From Bacteroidota bacterium (GTDB lineage Bacteria > Bacteroidota > Bacteroidia > Chitinophagales > Chitinophagaceae), in NCBI GenBank assembly GCA_023386235.1, contig JAEWKC010000028.1, forward strand, positions 8,915-72,914: a stretch of DNA of 64,000 nucleotides, written 5' to 3'. Under the pieces are notes generated by a model. It did not search any database. It was not told the origin of the DNA and saw nothing but the letters and a program-made list of their open reading frames with translations. The position numbers and the translations under genes are program-made. Below are positions 41,831-51,692 of the stretch, in pieces. Each line of letters starts with the position of its first letter. The stretch's first letter is position 1.

Positions 41831-43220
41831 TTATATAACATCCTTTTTGTATTCCTTCTTTATCGAAAAAAAATAAACAAGCAAGCCCAACAACAAAATA
41901 CTTACGCCTAACAAAGAGCCAATAACGGTAACCATCAGGCTTGAGTATAATAAATAAGCACTAAACCCAATAAATACGATAGGTGTAAACGGGTATAACG
42001 GTACTTTAAACGGACGAGGCGCATCGGGCTTCTTTTGGCGAAGAATAATCAAACCGATGCCGGTACATAAAAAGAAAAACCAAAAAACCGGCGCTGTAAA
42101 GTCTACCATTGCCTCGAAGCCATTGCGTGCGAAAGCGCCGAATACTATTAATAATATGGCTATACCTCCTTGCGCCAGCAGCGAATTGACGGGGGCAGAC
42201 TTTTTATTGTTCCATTTGCCTAAAAAAGAAAACCGATTAAAATCTTTACCAAAAGAATAGCTTGACCTTGCCCCGGTAAATATGGTTGTATTCAGTGAAG
42301 TTAATGCAGATAAACATACTAACAACCCTATCAACACTACGCCGGTCTGACCTAAAGTAGCCTGCATCATACTGGCGCCCACAGCTTCAGATGCGGCAAT
42401 ACCTTCTAACCCTAACACATTTAAAAAAGCAAGATTAACCAGTAAATAAACAACTGTGATAATAAATAAACTGGCAATTAGCACAAAAGACATTTTTCTG
42501 CTTCCCGCTTTTAATTCTGATGATATATAAGCCGCTTCATTCCAACCGCCAAAAGTGAGCAATACAAAAATAAAAGCCAGGCTGAGTGAAGGGTTTACGG
42601 GTGGTTCATACGCCTCTGCAACTGACATTGCCGAATTAGCGGGCTCAATAAAAAAACCTGTAAAAACAATAATAAATATTCCTGCGAACTGTAGTGCCGA
42701 TAAAGCTTTTTGAATACCGGTGCCGAATTTGATACCCAGCACATTAATGAGCGTCAGCAGTATTACTACGCCCACGGCATATAAAGATGAGGTATACTTT
42801 CCCAGATCATATACCTGCGACATATAATCGCCAATGATAAAAGCCAGCAAGGCTATAGAGCCGGTTTGTACAATGGGGATACGCGCCCAGGCAAATAAAA
42901 ATGAAAAAAGCTTTCCGAATGCAAGCTTTAAAAAAATGGTAATCTCCTCCCGTACTGGGAAAGGCAGCGCTTAATTCTGAATAACACAAAGCGCCGATAA
43001 GAGAGATGATACCGTCCAATACCCACACAAATAAAAACCAGTACCCATCCACGGTGTTGGCGGCTACCACCGAAGGCGACCTGAAAATTCCCGCGCCTAT
43101 AACAATACCTGTAATTAGTACAATAGCATCTATAAGACGCAGCGCGGGTTTCGGCGAAGTCAAAGAATGTTCTTTTGTATTTTGTAAACCAATGTCATCC
43201 GCTTCTGAATAATTTTTCAT
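41831..43220 (-). pseudogene. APC-family amino-acid permease, disrupted by a one-base frameshift
   Basis: The 5' part (43220 down to about 42930; LRLIDAIVLITGIVIGAGIF) and the 3' part (about 42928-41831; AFIIGDYMSQVYDL...) encode one APC-superfamily permease with about 12 membrane segments. They are in different frames. In the coding strand the join is CAT, a T-run, AAAGCTTGCATTCGG; the run has seven T (plus-strand A-run 42930-42936). With six it reads HFLKLAFGKLFSFLFAWAR and continues through the second part without a stop. One extra base therefore breaks the gene. It may be a homopolymer sequencing error, a real mutation or phase variation. Transport substrate is unknown. Confidence 0.85.
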
Positions 43221-43494
43221 CAAAAGTTTATATAATTAGGGAAGAAGTCGTTCGCACCTGTGTCTGTGTGTATAATACTCGTAAAATAATACAGAAAGCT
43301 TATGTATACTGTTTTTAAAAAGTTAATTTGACGCTAAGAATCAGCGAGTTATGATAATTTTAAGGCATCCATAAGATTTTTTATATTGAATTAAACATTT
43401 AGATATGATTGCCTATCTGTTGGCTTATCACTTTTTATTCTAATTACTTTATCTTTACTTATTAAAATACCATTTTAGTTCGTATACTTTTAGC

Positions 43495-44496
43495 ATGAAA
43501 AAATTTATTTATTTCTTTTTATTACTCTTTAGTTGTGGCGTTGCCAGTGCTCAGCAGGAAAAAATAGACACCAACTTACTGGATACTAATTTCGGCACAA
43601 AAACTTGGTCAATCATTTCTCAATCAGTAATAAACATCAGAAAAGAACCAACCTATCGGGCAGAGATGACCACACAAGCACTTTTAGGTACACCTATAAA
43701 AGTACTGGCTAAATATCGCAACTGGAATAAGGTACAAACACCTGAAGGCTATACCGGCTGGACAAGTGCGCCGCTGGAAAGAATAGATTCCATAGCCTTA
43801 CACGCATACAACAAAAAGCCAAGGATAATTGTTACAGAAAACAATACGAACATATATCTACAACCCGACAAATCATCGGAATTACTTTCAGAAGTAGTAA
43901 TGGGAAGTATATTGACTTTGCTCAACAATCCTTCACCTTCCGATTTCTATGCGGTTTCTTTTGCTGATGGCAGAAAGGGCTACATATCTAAAACCGCTGT
44001 GCTTAAATGGGAACACTGGCAGCAATCCATTCAGCTCACAGGCAGCAGTATTGAAAATTTGTCCAGAAGATTTTTAGGTGTTCCTTATTTCTGGGGCGGC
44101 ACTTCACCACGCGGACTGGATTGTAGCGGACTTACCAAAACCACTTATTTTATGCATGGTATCATATTACCCAGAGACGCGCGCCAGCAATACTTAACCG
44201 GTACAACTATTGATTCTACACAGCATTTCAGCAAATTAAAAAAAGGGGATCTTTTATTTTTTGGAAGAAAAGATAAAAATGATACCACCAGGTATAATAT
44301 CGTACACACAGGCATTTATTTGCAAAACCGACAATTCATACACGCCACAGACGGATATGTGCAAATAAACAGCCTTAACCCAGCCGATAAAAATTACGAC
44401 AAACATAACCATAGCCGGTACGTAATTGCCAAAAGAATTATGAACGAGCCTGTAAACGGCATCTGGAGCGTATTTGAACATCCATGGTATAAGTAA
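43495..44496 (+). CDS. NlpC/P60-family gamma-D-glutamyl-diamino-acid endopeptidase
   Basis: A 333-aa exported protein with a signal peptide (SCGVASAQQ). Two SH3b-like domains (VINIRKEPTYRAE... and NTNIYLQPDKSSE...) precede the NlpC/P60 domain (about 180-333) with catalytic Cys210 in GLDCSGLT, His271 in VHTGIY, and FIHA. The two SH3 domains plus NlpC/P60 layout matches Bacteroidota enzymes that cut muropeptides between D-Glu and the diamino acid. The next gene, 18 bp downstream, is a dipeptide epimerase, which would process the released L-Ala-D-Glu. Together they form a cell-wall peptide recycling pair. Confidence 0.92.
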   Translation: MKKFIYFFLLLFSCGVASAQQEKIDTNLLDTNFGTKTWSIISQSVINIRKEPTYRAEMTTQALLGTPIKVLAKYRNWNKVQTPEGYTGWTSAPLERIDSIALHAYNKKPRIIVTENNTNIYLQPDKSSELLSEVVMGSILTLLNNPSPSDFYAVSFADGRKGYISKTAVLKWEHWQQSIQLTGSSIENLSRRFLGVPYFWGGTSPRGLDCSGLTKTTYFMHGIILPRDARQQYLTGTTIDSTQHFSKLKKGDLLFFGRKDKNDTTRYNIVHTGIYLQNRQFIHATDGYVQINSLNPADKNYDKHNHSRYVIAKRIMNEPVNGIWSVFEHPWYK

Positions 44497-44514
44497 AACA
44501 AGTATATTTTCACA

Positions 44515-45663
44515 ATGAACAACAGAAGAAACTTTCTCAAAACCTTTGCGCTGGCCAGCGGCGCTTCTCTGATTAAATTTCCGGCAGCAGCCAATTGGTA
44601 TAGTTCTAAACGCACCGGCAATAACAGGATGCAGCTAAAATGGGCTCCTTACGATTTGCAGCTTAAGCATGTATTCAGCATAGCCAACAGCTCGCGCAAA
44701 ACCACGCCGGTTGTACTTACCTCATTAACATTTGACGGTGTTACCGGATATGGCGAGGCGTCGCTGCCTCCCTACCTTGGTGAGTCGCAGGCTTCTGTAA
44801 TGGAATTTCTAAAAAAAGTAGACCTCTCAGGATTTTCCAATCCTTTTCACATAGAAGAAATATTGCAGTATGTAGATAAAATAGCTGAAAATAATACCGC
44901 CGCCAAAGCCGCGGTAGATATAGCCCTGCACGATCTTACAGGAAAACTGATGCAACAGCCCTGGCATAAAATGTGGGGATTGAACACCGCTAAGATACCA
45001 CTCACCACTTATACGATCGGTATAGACACTGATGACATGATTCGCAAGAAAGTAAAAGAAGTGGAAGGTCAGTTTAATATACTAAAAATAAAATTAGGCA
45101 GCGATAATGACAAGCGCATTATTCATGCAGTACGCTCGGCCACACAACTGCCGCTGGCTGTAGACGCTAATCAGGGTTGGAAAGACAAGCATTTTGCCTT
45201 AGATATGATTCACTGGCTAAAAGAGCAAGGCGTGGAAATGGTAGAACAGCCTACCGGCAAATACAATCTTGAGGATAATGCATGGATCACCGAAAGAAGT
45301 CCTTTGCCTGTTTTTGGCGACGAATCCGTGCAAAGGCTGCGTGACATACAAAAACTAAAAGGTGTATTTTCAGGTATCAATATCAAGCTGATGAAATGTA
45401 CCGGCCTGCACGAAGCCTGGAAAATGCGCCATTTTGCACAAACACTGGGTATGAAAGTAATGATAGGCTGCATGACCGAAACTTCCTGCGCTATATCTGC
45501 CGCTGCTCAATTAGCCGCGGGGCTTGACTTTGCCGACCTGGACGGCGCTTTGCTAATCCAAAATGACGCCTTTGACGGAGCCGCTTTTACACAAGGGAAA
45601 ATCATTCCTTCGCACTTGCCGGGCATTGGCATACAGCCTAAGATTAAAATAGATTTTAAATAA
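44515..45663 (+). CDS. L-Ala-D/L-Glu (dipeptide) epimerase with Tat-type signal
   Basis: A 382-aa enolase-superfamily enzyme. Catalytic layout: LKIKLG (K191, K193), VDANQGW (D217), EQPTG (E244), FGDES (D269) and NIKLMK (K291), the muconate-lactonising subgroup pattern in which K193 and K291 are the acid/base pair. The N-terminus NNRRNFLKTFALASGA contains a twin-arginine motif RRNFLK and a hydrophobic stretch, so the protein should be exported folded. It follows the NlpC/P60 gene by 18 bp. AE epimerases usually work in the cytoplasm, so export is unusual. Epimerisation of L-Ala-D-Glu is inferred from family and neighbour. Confidence 0.9.
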   Translation: MNNRRNFLKTFALASGASLIKFPAAANWYSSKRTGNNRMQLKWAPYDLQLKHVFSIANSSRKTTPVVLTSLTFDGVTGYGEASLPPYLGESQASVMEFLKKVDLSGFSNPFHIEEILQYVDKIAENNTAAKAAVDIALHDLTGKLMQQPWHKMWGLNTAKIPLTTYTIGIDTDDMIRKKVKEVEGQFNILKIKLGSDNDKRIIHAVRSATQLPLAVDANQGWKDKHFALDMIHWLKEQGVEMVEQPTGKYNLEDNAWITERSPLPVFGDESVQRLRDIQKLKGVFSGINIKLMKCTGLHEAWKMRHFAQTLGMKVMIGCMTETSCAISAAAQLAAGLDFADLDGALLIQNDAFDGAAFTQGKIIPSHLPGIGIQPKIKIDFK

Positions 45664-45731
45664 AATACCGGGAAATATTTACTACTTAAATCATTAATCC
45701 TCTGGTAAATCACTCATTTAATTTTAATAAA

Positions 45732-46775
45732 ATGCGAATAGAATACGAAATAAAACTGGGCTTTAAAGATGTAATGATACGCCCAAAAAGATCTACACTC
45801 AAATCACGTGCACAGGTAGATCTGGAACGCGAATTTATTTTTCATCATTCTAAAAAGAAATGGAAAGGTGTGCCAATAATCGCTGCAAATATGGATACGG
45901 TAGGCACCTTTGAAATGGCGGAAGCGCTGGCAAAAGATACGATCGTTACTGCTGTACATAAGCATTATTCCGTAGAAGACTGGAGCAGTTTTTTAAAGAA
46001 ACAGCCGGAAAGCATCTACGAGTACATTGCCTTAAGCACAGGTACAGGCAAAAGCGATGAAACAAAAATAAAAGCCATCATTGCCAGGCATCCTAAGATT
46101 GAATTTATTTGCATTGATGTAGCCAACGGCTATTCAGAGCATTTTGTAGATTTTGTACGGAGAATGCGCAAAGCTTTTCCGCAAAAAACAATTATAGCCG
46201 GCAATGTAGTTACCGGTGAAATGGTAGAAGAGCTGATACTGTCCGGCGCCGATATTGTAAAAGTGGGTATTGGTCCCGGCTCTGTATGTACTACACGCAT
46301 TCAAACAGGTGTAGGCTACCCGCAATTATCGGCAATTATTGAATGTGCCGATGCGGCGCACGGCTTGGGCGGCCATATCATCTCTGACGGCGGCTGTAAA
46401 ATTCCGGGAGACGTGGCCAAGGCTTTTGGCGGCGGAGCCGATTTTGTAATGCTGGGTGGTATGCTCGCTGGACATGATGAAAGCGGTGGGGAACTGCTGG
46501 AAGAAAACGGCAAAACCTATAAACTGTTTTATGGCATGAGTTCTAAAACCGCTATGGATAAGCATTCCGGAGGTATTGCAGAGTATCGCTCCTCTGAAGG
46601 AAAAACCGTAAAAGTGCCTTACCGCGGCGCTGTTGCAGAAACCGTAAAAGACCTGCTGGGAGGTGTAAGAAGTACCTGCACCTACGTAGGCGCCTCTAAA
46701 TTAAAAGAGCTGTCGAAAAGAACAACTTTCATAAGAGTGCAGGAACAACATAATGAAGTGTTTGGGAAGGATTGA
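45732..46775 (+). CDS. guaC: GMP reductase
   Basis: A 347-aa enzyme converting GMP to IMP with NADPH in purine salvage; same length as E. coli GuaC. IMPDH/GMPR-fold motifs: LGFKDVMIRPKRST, ANMDTVGTFEMA, the active-site loop GPGSVCTTR with the catalytic Cys, SDGGCKIPGDVAKA and LGGMLAGHDESGG. It lacks CBS domains and its length excludes IMP dehydrogenase. A family-B repeat follows 80 bp after the stop. Confidence 0.95.
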   Translation: MRIEYEIKLGFKDVMIRPKRSTLKSRAQVDLEREFIFHHSKKKWKGVPIIAANMDTVGTFEMAEALAKDTIVTAVHKHYSVEDWSSFLKKQPESIYEYIALSTGTGKSDETKIKAIIARHPKIEFICIDVANGYSEHFVDFVRRMRKAFPQKTIIAGNVVTGEMVEELILSGADIVKVGIGPGSVCTTRIQTGVGYPQLSAIIECADAAHGLGGHIISDGGCKIPGDVAKAFGGGADFVMLGGMLAGHDESGGELLEENGKTYKLFYGMSSKTAMDKHSGGIAEYRSSEGKTVKVPYRGAVAETVKDLLGGVRSTCTYVGASKLKELSKRTTFIRVQEQHNEVFGKD

Positions 46776-47016
46776 TGTGAGGATGGCGTGTAGGATGCGG
46801 GAAGTTAGTTGGAAGAAGAAAGGTCGAAGCTGGAATCGCGAAGATCCGAGCCGGAAGTAAAACCGGATTCTTCTATCCCCCGCTGGCGGGTGCAGAGGGT
46901 GAAAACAGGTATGAATGTACGATGTAACATGATACCAAAGCAGCAACTATACATATTAACCGCAGCAATACTATACGTTCATCACATCATAACCTGATAA
47001 CAACGCAACAACATTA
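46776..47016 (+). repeat. Intergenic region with a third family-B repeat
   Basis: The 241 bp between guaC and ribBA (converging genes) hold a copy of the repeat seen after rho: purine-rich GGATG/GGAAG lead-in (46787-46860), GGAAGTAAAACCGGATTCT, core TATCCCCCGCTGGCGGG (46874-46890) and a TGCAGAGGGTGAAAAC tail, about 46853-46907. The remaining AT-rich sequence shows no gene. Short ORFs on both strands through the repeat are artefacts. Confidence 0.75.
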
Positions 47017-48216
47017 TCACTTCAAAATATTATGCCCCAATTTGTCTCTTTTGGCAGCAAGGTATTTTTCGTTGTGCGGATTGGGCGTAATTTCTATAGG
47101 AACAATTTCTACAATTTCAATTCCATAACCGAACAGTCCCGCGCGTTTGCGGGGATTGTTGCTCATTAAGCGAAGCTTGGTAGCGCCCAGCTTTCTTAAT
47201 ATTTGCGCGCCAATGCCATAATCTCTGGCATCGGCCTGAAAACCTAATTGCAGATTGGCTTCCACCGTATCTAATCCTTCTTCCTGCAATTTGTATGCTT
47301 TTAATTTATTGAACAATCCTATGCCTCTTCCTTCCTGATTCATATACAGTACTAAACCTCTGCCTTCTTTTTCTACCATCTGCATAGCACTGTGCAGTTG
47401 ATCGCCACAATCGCAGCGCAGGCTGCCTAAAATATCACCCGTAAAGCAACTGGAGTGTATGCGTGTGAGCACAGGTTCGCCTTCCTGCCATTCACCTTTT
47501 ACCAGTGCCATATGCTCTGCCCCGGTATTCACTTCTTTATAAGCAATCAACGTAAAATCACCGTACTGAGTGGGCATTTGTACTCTGATGATTTCATTAA
47601 CCAAAGATTCGTTGCGTAACCTGTAAGCAATCAGGTCTTTTATAGAAATAATTTTTAAATCAAATTTTTTAGCAATCTCTAATAATTCGGGCAGTCTTGC
47701 CATTGTACCATCTTCATTCATTATTTCTACCAAAATACCCACCGGCGGAAATCCTGCCAGTCTTGCCAAGTCTATCGTAGCTTCGGTATGTCCTGTTCTG
47801 CGCAAAACACCGCCTTTTCTTGCTCTTAAAGGAAAAATGTGGCCGGGTCTGGCAAAATCCGTAGGTTTTGTGTTTTCTTCCACCAAAGCTTTTATGGTTT
47901 TAGATCGGTCGTGGGCAGAAATGCCGGTAGTGCATCCATGCCCCAGCAAATCTATGCTTACAGTAAAAGGTGTTTCGTGCAAAGCCGTATTATTAGGAAC
48001 CATTAATGGCAAATTAAATTTATCTGCTATTTCATCGGTAAGTGGCGTACAAATAAGGCCACGACCATGTTTGCTCATAAAATTGATGAGCTCTGGCGTA
48101 GCATTTGACGCCGCGGTTATAAAATCTCCTTCATTCTCCCTGTCTTCGTCATCTACAACAATCACCAGTTTTCCATTTTTAATATCATTAATTGCAGACT
48201 CTATAGTATCCAACAT
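47017..48216 (-). CDS. ribBA: Bifunctional DHBP synthase / GTP cyclohydrolase II
   Basis: A 399-aa bifunctional riboflavin enzyme. Residues about 1-200 are 3,4-dihydroxy-2-butanone-4-phosphate synthase (VDDEDRENEGDF, STHGRG-like MSKHGRGLICTPL, RPGHIFPLRA, HTEATIDLARLAG). Residues about 205-399 are GTP cyclohydrolase II with RIHSSCFTGDILGSLRCDCG carrying the zinc Cys residues, EGRGIGL, and DARDYGIGAQILRKLG. The domains and key residues are intact. It converges with guaC. Confidence 0.96.
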   Translation of the reverse strand: MLDTIESAINDIKNGKLVIVVDDEDRENEGDFITAASNATPELINFMSKHGRGLICTPLTDEIADKFNLPLMVPNNTALHETPFTVSIDLLGHGCTTGISAHDRSKTIKALVEENTKPTDFARPGHIFPLRARKGGVLRRTGHTEATIDLARLAGFPPVGILVEIMNEDGTMARLPELLEIAKKFDLKIISIKDLIAYRLRNESLVNEIIRVQMPTQYGDFTLIAYKEVNTGAEHMALVKGEWQEGEPVLTRIHSSCFTGDILGSLRCDCGDQLHSAMQMVEKEGRGLVLYMNQEGRGIGLFNKLKAYKLQEEGLDTVEANLQLGFQADARDYGIGAQILRKLGATKLRLMSNNPRKRAGLFGYGIEIVEIVPIEITPNPHNEKYLAAKRDKLGHNILK

Positions 48217-48306
48217 ATTTTTTTATTTTATTTTACGAAAGCAAAGTTACATTTATTTGCCTAAATGAAGATTACCACAATTGTTTTAGCGAATATAATT
48301 GCCAAC

Positions 48307-51099
48307 TCAATTGCCGTATAAGTTTACCGGCAATATCAGCTCCCAGCGATTTCGGGCGGCAGGTGCAAAACCCGTATTCAGCAAACGACTGTATCGCATA
48401 CCGAAAGATACAGGCAACTGATTCCACCAGCCGGTGTCAAAAAAAAGTTCTGCGCCGGTTGAGGCGTAGGTATATTGCCTGTTAGCCCGATTAAAAGCAA
48501 GTGTATGATCGTAAAAAATATTAGCACGAATACGTTTAAGAAAAACAATATTAGCCACACCGATGTCGGGATACATAACAGGAAAATGATAATTGGCGCC
48601 TGCTTTATACATTTTTTGAAAATTGATAGCATTGTATCCTCTCGAAAAGGGAAATATACTGCTGAATACATAGTTGTTGAGTGTATCTGAATTTTGAAAT
48701 GCGCCATTAATGACCATACTATGCGTAGACAACAATCCCGGAAAATAAAAATTGCCCGATGCGCTGAACTGATAAGATTTGAATCGGTCAATTCCGTTTC
48801 TGTAGGTCAACGATATACTTTGAGCCCAGCGTGGATGTATCTGCTGCATTGCGCGCTGCGATTGCTGTGTATAAGAAAGGCGATTCTGAAAATAGAGAAT
48901 ATTTTTATTGGCAGCGTCAGTGGGGCTATCGGTATAAAAAACATTATTATTGTGTACAGAAGAAGAAAACATCAGGTTCTTGTACATTCTCCCGGAAGTA
49001 AAATTCAGGGGTAACTGTATACCCGCAGCAGTATTCAGTTCATTCCATGTCAAACGTCGATAGGTAGAATCACTCGCGTAAAAAGTTTGCATTTCTCTCT
49101 TGTATACTCCGGAAACATTCATGAACGGCTGAAGATACCATCCTCCATAACGCATACTTAGCATACCTTTATGAAATTTTTCTATACGGTTAAAGGTATA
49201 ACCTGCCTCTAGTAAAAAAGTATTTAAAATATTTTCACTCAAAAAACTCAATGTATAATCCGGGTCAGAAAAATAAGGCTGCATACTGTGAAAATTCAAC
49301 AATCCTCTTGTTTTTTTGTATGGCTTAGCCGCAATGGACTTTGCTTCAAATCCCTGCAAGGTTTGGTATGCGGCATTCTGTGGATTTGGATTATACAATA
49401 ATCGCAGTGAATCCTTTTCTATCTCCCACTCTGCCCACTTAGGAGAAAATTTAGCAAGCCTGTATCCTTCTGCGGTAAATACGCTGCCGTATAAATGATC
49501 ATCGTGCACAAAAGACTGATAAATACCGGTAGTGTATGTAGCCAGTTTATAATGCTTATTATCCGACAAAATGTAAGCCATTGCTTCATCGTATTGCCCT
49601 GCCGATCTTGTGTAATAAACCGTATCGTTTACTACAACCGGATAGCCTAATAATACATTAGAAAAAGGTAATAATGTTTTCTTGTGCGCTGTAGATAAAT
49701 CTATCATTTGCAGGCTCATTTTACCTGCTTCATTTCTTTCTAATACAATTATGTTTTCTTCTTTTATAAATTTCGGATAAGTATAAATATTTCTGCCCGC
49801 CGCCGCATGTTTTTTTATTACTTCTCCGTTACTGTCTAGGATAACCAATGAAGATTGTTGATTGGGCAAAATTTCAGACATTACAATTTTATCACCATCC
49901 CGAGAAATATCCGGTGTATAATACCTTTGTCGATTAGTAAGCTTTTTTTGTTTTTTGGTTTTCACATCTAGTAGTTGTATATCACTGTATTCATGGTGTC
50001 TCCAGCGGTTATCAGGTGTATGAACGGCATACACTATTTTATCATTATTATAAGAAAAATAATCGTCTTTATTAATATGCTTTACAGCAATTTTGTTTAG
50101 CACATTGTTATTCCACCAATAAAAGGCTGGTATTTGCCTGTAACTTTTCTTAAGGGTAACAAATGTATTTTCTTTTGCAGGATACACGTATTTATAATCC
50201 GTAACGTTGTTTTTGTAAAGAGGTGATATAAATGTTAGGCTATCGGACTGATCTGCATTCCACTGGACTTTGTAATAATCAAAACTATTATTAATAAATT
50301 CTTTAAAATTTACATCACTATATTTTTTTATATTTTTTTGAAAAGGATACAGTAAAGGTTTGAAAGCCGAGGCGCGGCGGGTAACATTTCGCCAAAAATC
50401 GTCGCCATATTTTTCATAGCCGTAAGCCGTAAATAAATAGCCCAATTGATAATGATTAGGCACATAATGCTTATAGGAACCGTTGCGCAACTTCATATAG
50501 CTGTATTGCTTATTCTCATTATGCAAAGCCTTAAATCCATTGTGAAACAAAGGAATCTTTCCCCTGCCCTGCGTACTTAAAATGGTTTCTGTATGCACCG
50601 CATCGCCTTCAAAAAACCAGTTGGGAACAGCCATGGCATTGGCCAACGCTCTGCCTCCTTCACCAAAAACAAAAGAGATGGCTTTTGTAATGCCATTATT
50701 AAAATTGCTGTATTGCTGCACATGCCTGAATTCGTGCAGGGTAAGCATATCTTCCCACTTTAATACGCCCATATCAAACGCATCTATCGGCGGTGTCAGA
50801 TAAAATTCACTTCTGTAAGGAGCCATGCTAACATAGCCGTTGCTGTTATTCACCTGGTTTTGAATGACCACATTCACGGGCTCTATTTTATCTCCTATGG
50901 TATGTGAAAAATGTTTTTGCTGATACGCTGCCAGGGAGGCAATTCTTGCCGCGATGGAATCCATTCCTTTTGTGTAAATCACATTTACCGTATCTGTGGC
51001 CGTTTCCTTCCATTGCAGAGAAGGATCATTAGCTCCAAACTGTTGTGCATACGTATTTACAGCCAATACAAATAATATGACGGGTAAAATTTTTCGCAT
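48307..51099 (-). CDS. Exported metallopeptidase-like / propeller / outer-membrane barrel protein
   Basis: A 930-aa protein from ATG 51099 (MRKILPVILFVLAVNTYAQ, a good signal peptide); an in-frame ATG 93 bp upstream adds a non-signal leader. Residues about 20-250 resemble a peptidase MA-like domain with the zinc motif HEFRH (H122, E123, H126) and a downstream glutamate in WFFEGDAVH (E164), the gluzincin pattern. The middle (about 300-580) resembles a TolB/WD40-like propeller (DISRDGDKIVMSEI, LVILDSNGEV). The last third (about 640-930) is aromatic-rich beta strand typical of an outer-membrane barrel, ending LPVNLYGN. Substrate is unknown. Divergent from the fluoride channel gene. Confidence 0.83.
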   Translation of the reverse strand: MRKILPVILFVLAVNTYAQQFGANDPSLQWKETATDTVNVIYTKGMDSIAARIASLAAYQQKHFSHTIGDKIEPVNVVIQNQVNNSNGYVSMAPYRSEFYLTPPIDAFDMGVLKWEDMLTLHEFRHVQQYSNFNNGITKAISFVFGEGGRALANAMAVPNWFFEGDAVHTETILSTQGRGKIPLFHNGFKALHNENKQYSYMKLRNGSYKHYVPNHYQLGYLFTAYGYEKYGDDFWRNVTRRASAFKPLLYPFQKNIKKYSDVNFKEFINNSFDYYKVQWNADQSDSLTFISPLYKNNVTDYKYVYPAKENTFVTLKKSYRQIPAFYWWNNNVLNKIAVKHINKDDYFSYNNDKIVYAVHTPDNRWRHHEYSDIQLLDVKTKKQKKLTNRQRYYTPDISRDGDKIVMSEILPNQQSSLVILDSNGEVIKKHAAAGRNIYTYPKFIKEENIIVLERNEAGKMSLQMIDLSTAHKKTLLPFSNVLLGYPVVVNDTVYYTRSAGQYDEAMAYILSDNKHYKLATYTTGIYQSFVHDDHLYGSVFTAEGYRLAKFSPKWAEWEIEKDSLRLLYNPNPQNAAYQTLQGFEAKSIAAKPYKKTRGLLNFHSMQPYFSDPDYTLSFLSENILNTFLLEAGYTFNRIEKFHKGMLSMRYGGWYLQPFMNVSGVYKREMQTFYASDSTYRRLTWNELNTAAGIQLPLNFTSGRMYKNLMFSSSVHNNNVFYTDSPTDAANKNILYFQNRLSYTQQSQRAMQQIHPRWAQSISLTYRNGIDRFKSYQFSASGNFYFPGLLSTHSMVINGAFQNSDTLNNYVFSSIFPFSRGYNAINFQKMYKAGANYHFPVMYPDIGVANIVFLKRIRANIFYDHTLAFNRANRQYTYASTGAELFFDTGWWNQLPVSFGMRYSRLLNTGFAPAARNRWELILPVNLYGN

Positions 51100-51177
51100 T
51101 CTGTTCTCAGGTAATAAAGATAGAATTATTTTTTCTATCTCCTGCTGCTGATTATTAGTTATATAGCTTAAATGTTG

Positions 51178-51185
51178 TACTTTTG
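51178..51185 (+). promoter_or_regulatory. Candidate -7 element for the fluoride channel gene
   Basis: TACTTTTG at 51178-51185 fits TAnnTTTG, 23 bp before the ATG at 51209. The -33 region (TTAG) is weak. I see no fluoride riboswitch in the short leader. Confidence 0.4.
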
Positions 51186-51208
51186 ATTTCAATCGTATTT
51201 GAATTTAT

Positions 51209-51586
51209 ATGAAGACTTTATTTTTGATTGGTTCGGGAGGTTTTATAGGTTCTGTATTACGTTATTTAATATCAAAATATATCATTGTAAATGATAATAG
51301 CGATTTTCCCTGGTCTACTTTATTCATCAATATTACAGGCAGTTTGCTTTTAGGTTGTATATGGGGAGCAGGCGAAAAAAATCAGTTCCTTTCGCAGGAT
51401 GTATTCTTAATGCTTAGCATTGGCTTGTGTGGCGGATTTACTACGTTTTCTACTTTTTCAGCAGAATCTTTTCAACTTTTAAAAAACAATCAATATCTCT
51501 ACCTAAGTCTGTATGCAGCTTTCAGCGTATTGTTAGGTATTCTTGCCATAGGCACAGGCCGGTACCTGGCAAAAATGTTTTATTAG
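51209..51586 (+). CDS. crcB: Fluoride ion channel FluC/CrcB
   Basis: A 125-aa, four-helix inner-membrane protein that exports fluoride as a dual-topology dimer. Family motifs are GGFIGSVLRYLISK at the N-terminus, TLFINITGSLLLG in helix 2 and GLCGGFTTFSTFSAE in the broken third helix with the Phe-box residues. Length is standard. Single copy in the window, divergent from the metallopeptidase/barrel gene. Confidence 0.95.
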   Translation: MKTLFLIGSGGFIGSVLRYLISKYIIVNDNSDFPWSTLFINITGSLLLGCIWGAGEKNQFLSQDVFLMLSIGLCGGFTTFSTFSAESFQLLKNNQYLYLSLYAAFSVLLGILAIGTGRYLAKMFY

Positions 51587-51692
51587 ATGTTAACTATTTT
51601 CTCATTTTATTAGGAATCTTTCTACTGTCACATTCTACAAAAAAGGAATATTTTATTTAGATTTGATTGTAAAAAATTAAAACCAGATTTAC

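Noticed and set aside
42890..42945. Programmed ribosomal frameshift in the permease
   Set aside because: A -1 slip on the T-run would lead straight to a TAA; only a +1 shift restores the frame, and no stimulating structure is seen. An indel is simpler.
46701..46997. Short ORFs on both strands after guaC
   Set aside because: They overlap the end of guaC and the third family-B repeat; products are repeat translations.
51100..51208. Fluoride riboswitch before crcB
   Set aside because: No recognisable crcB-motif pseudoknot sequence in the short leader.
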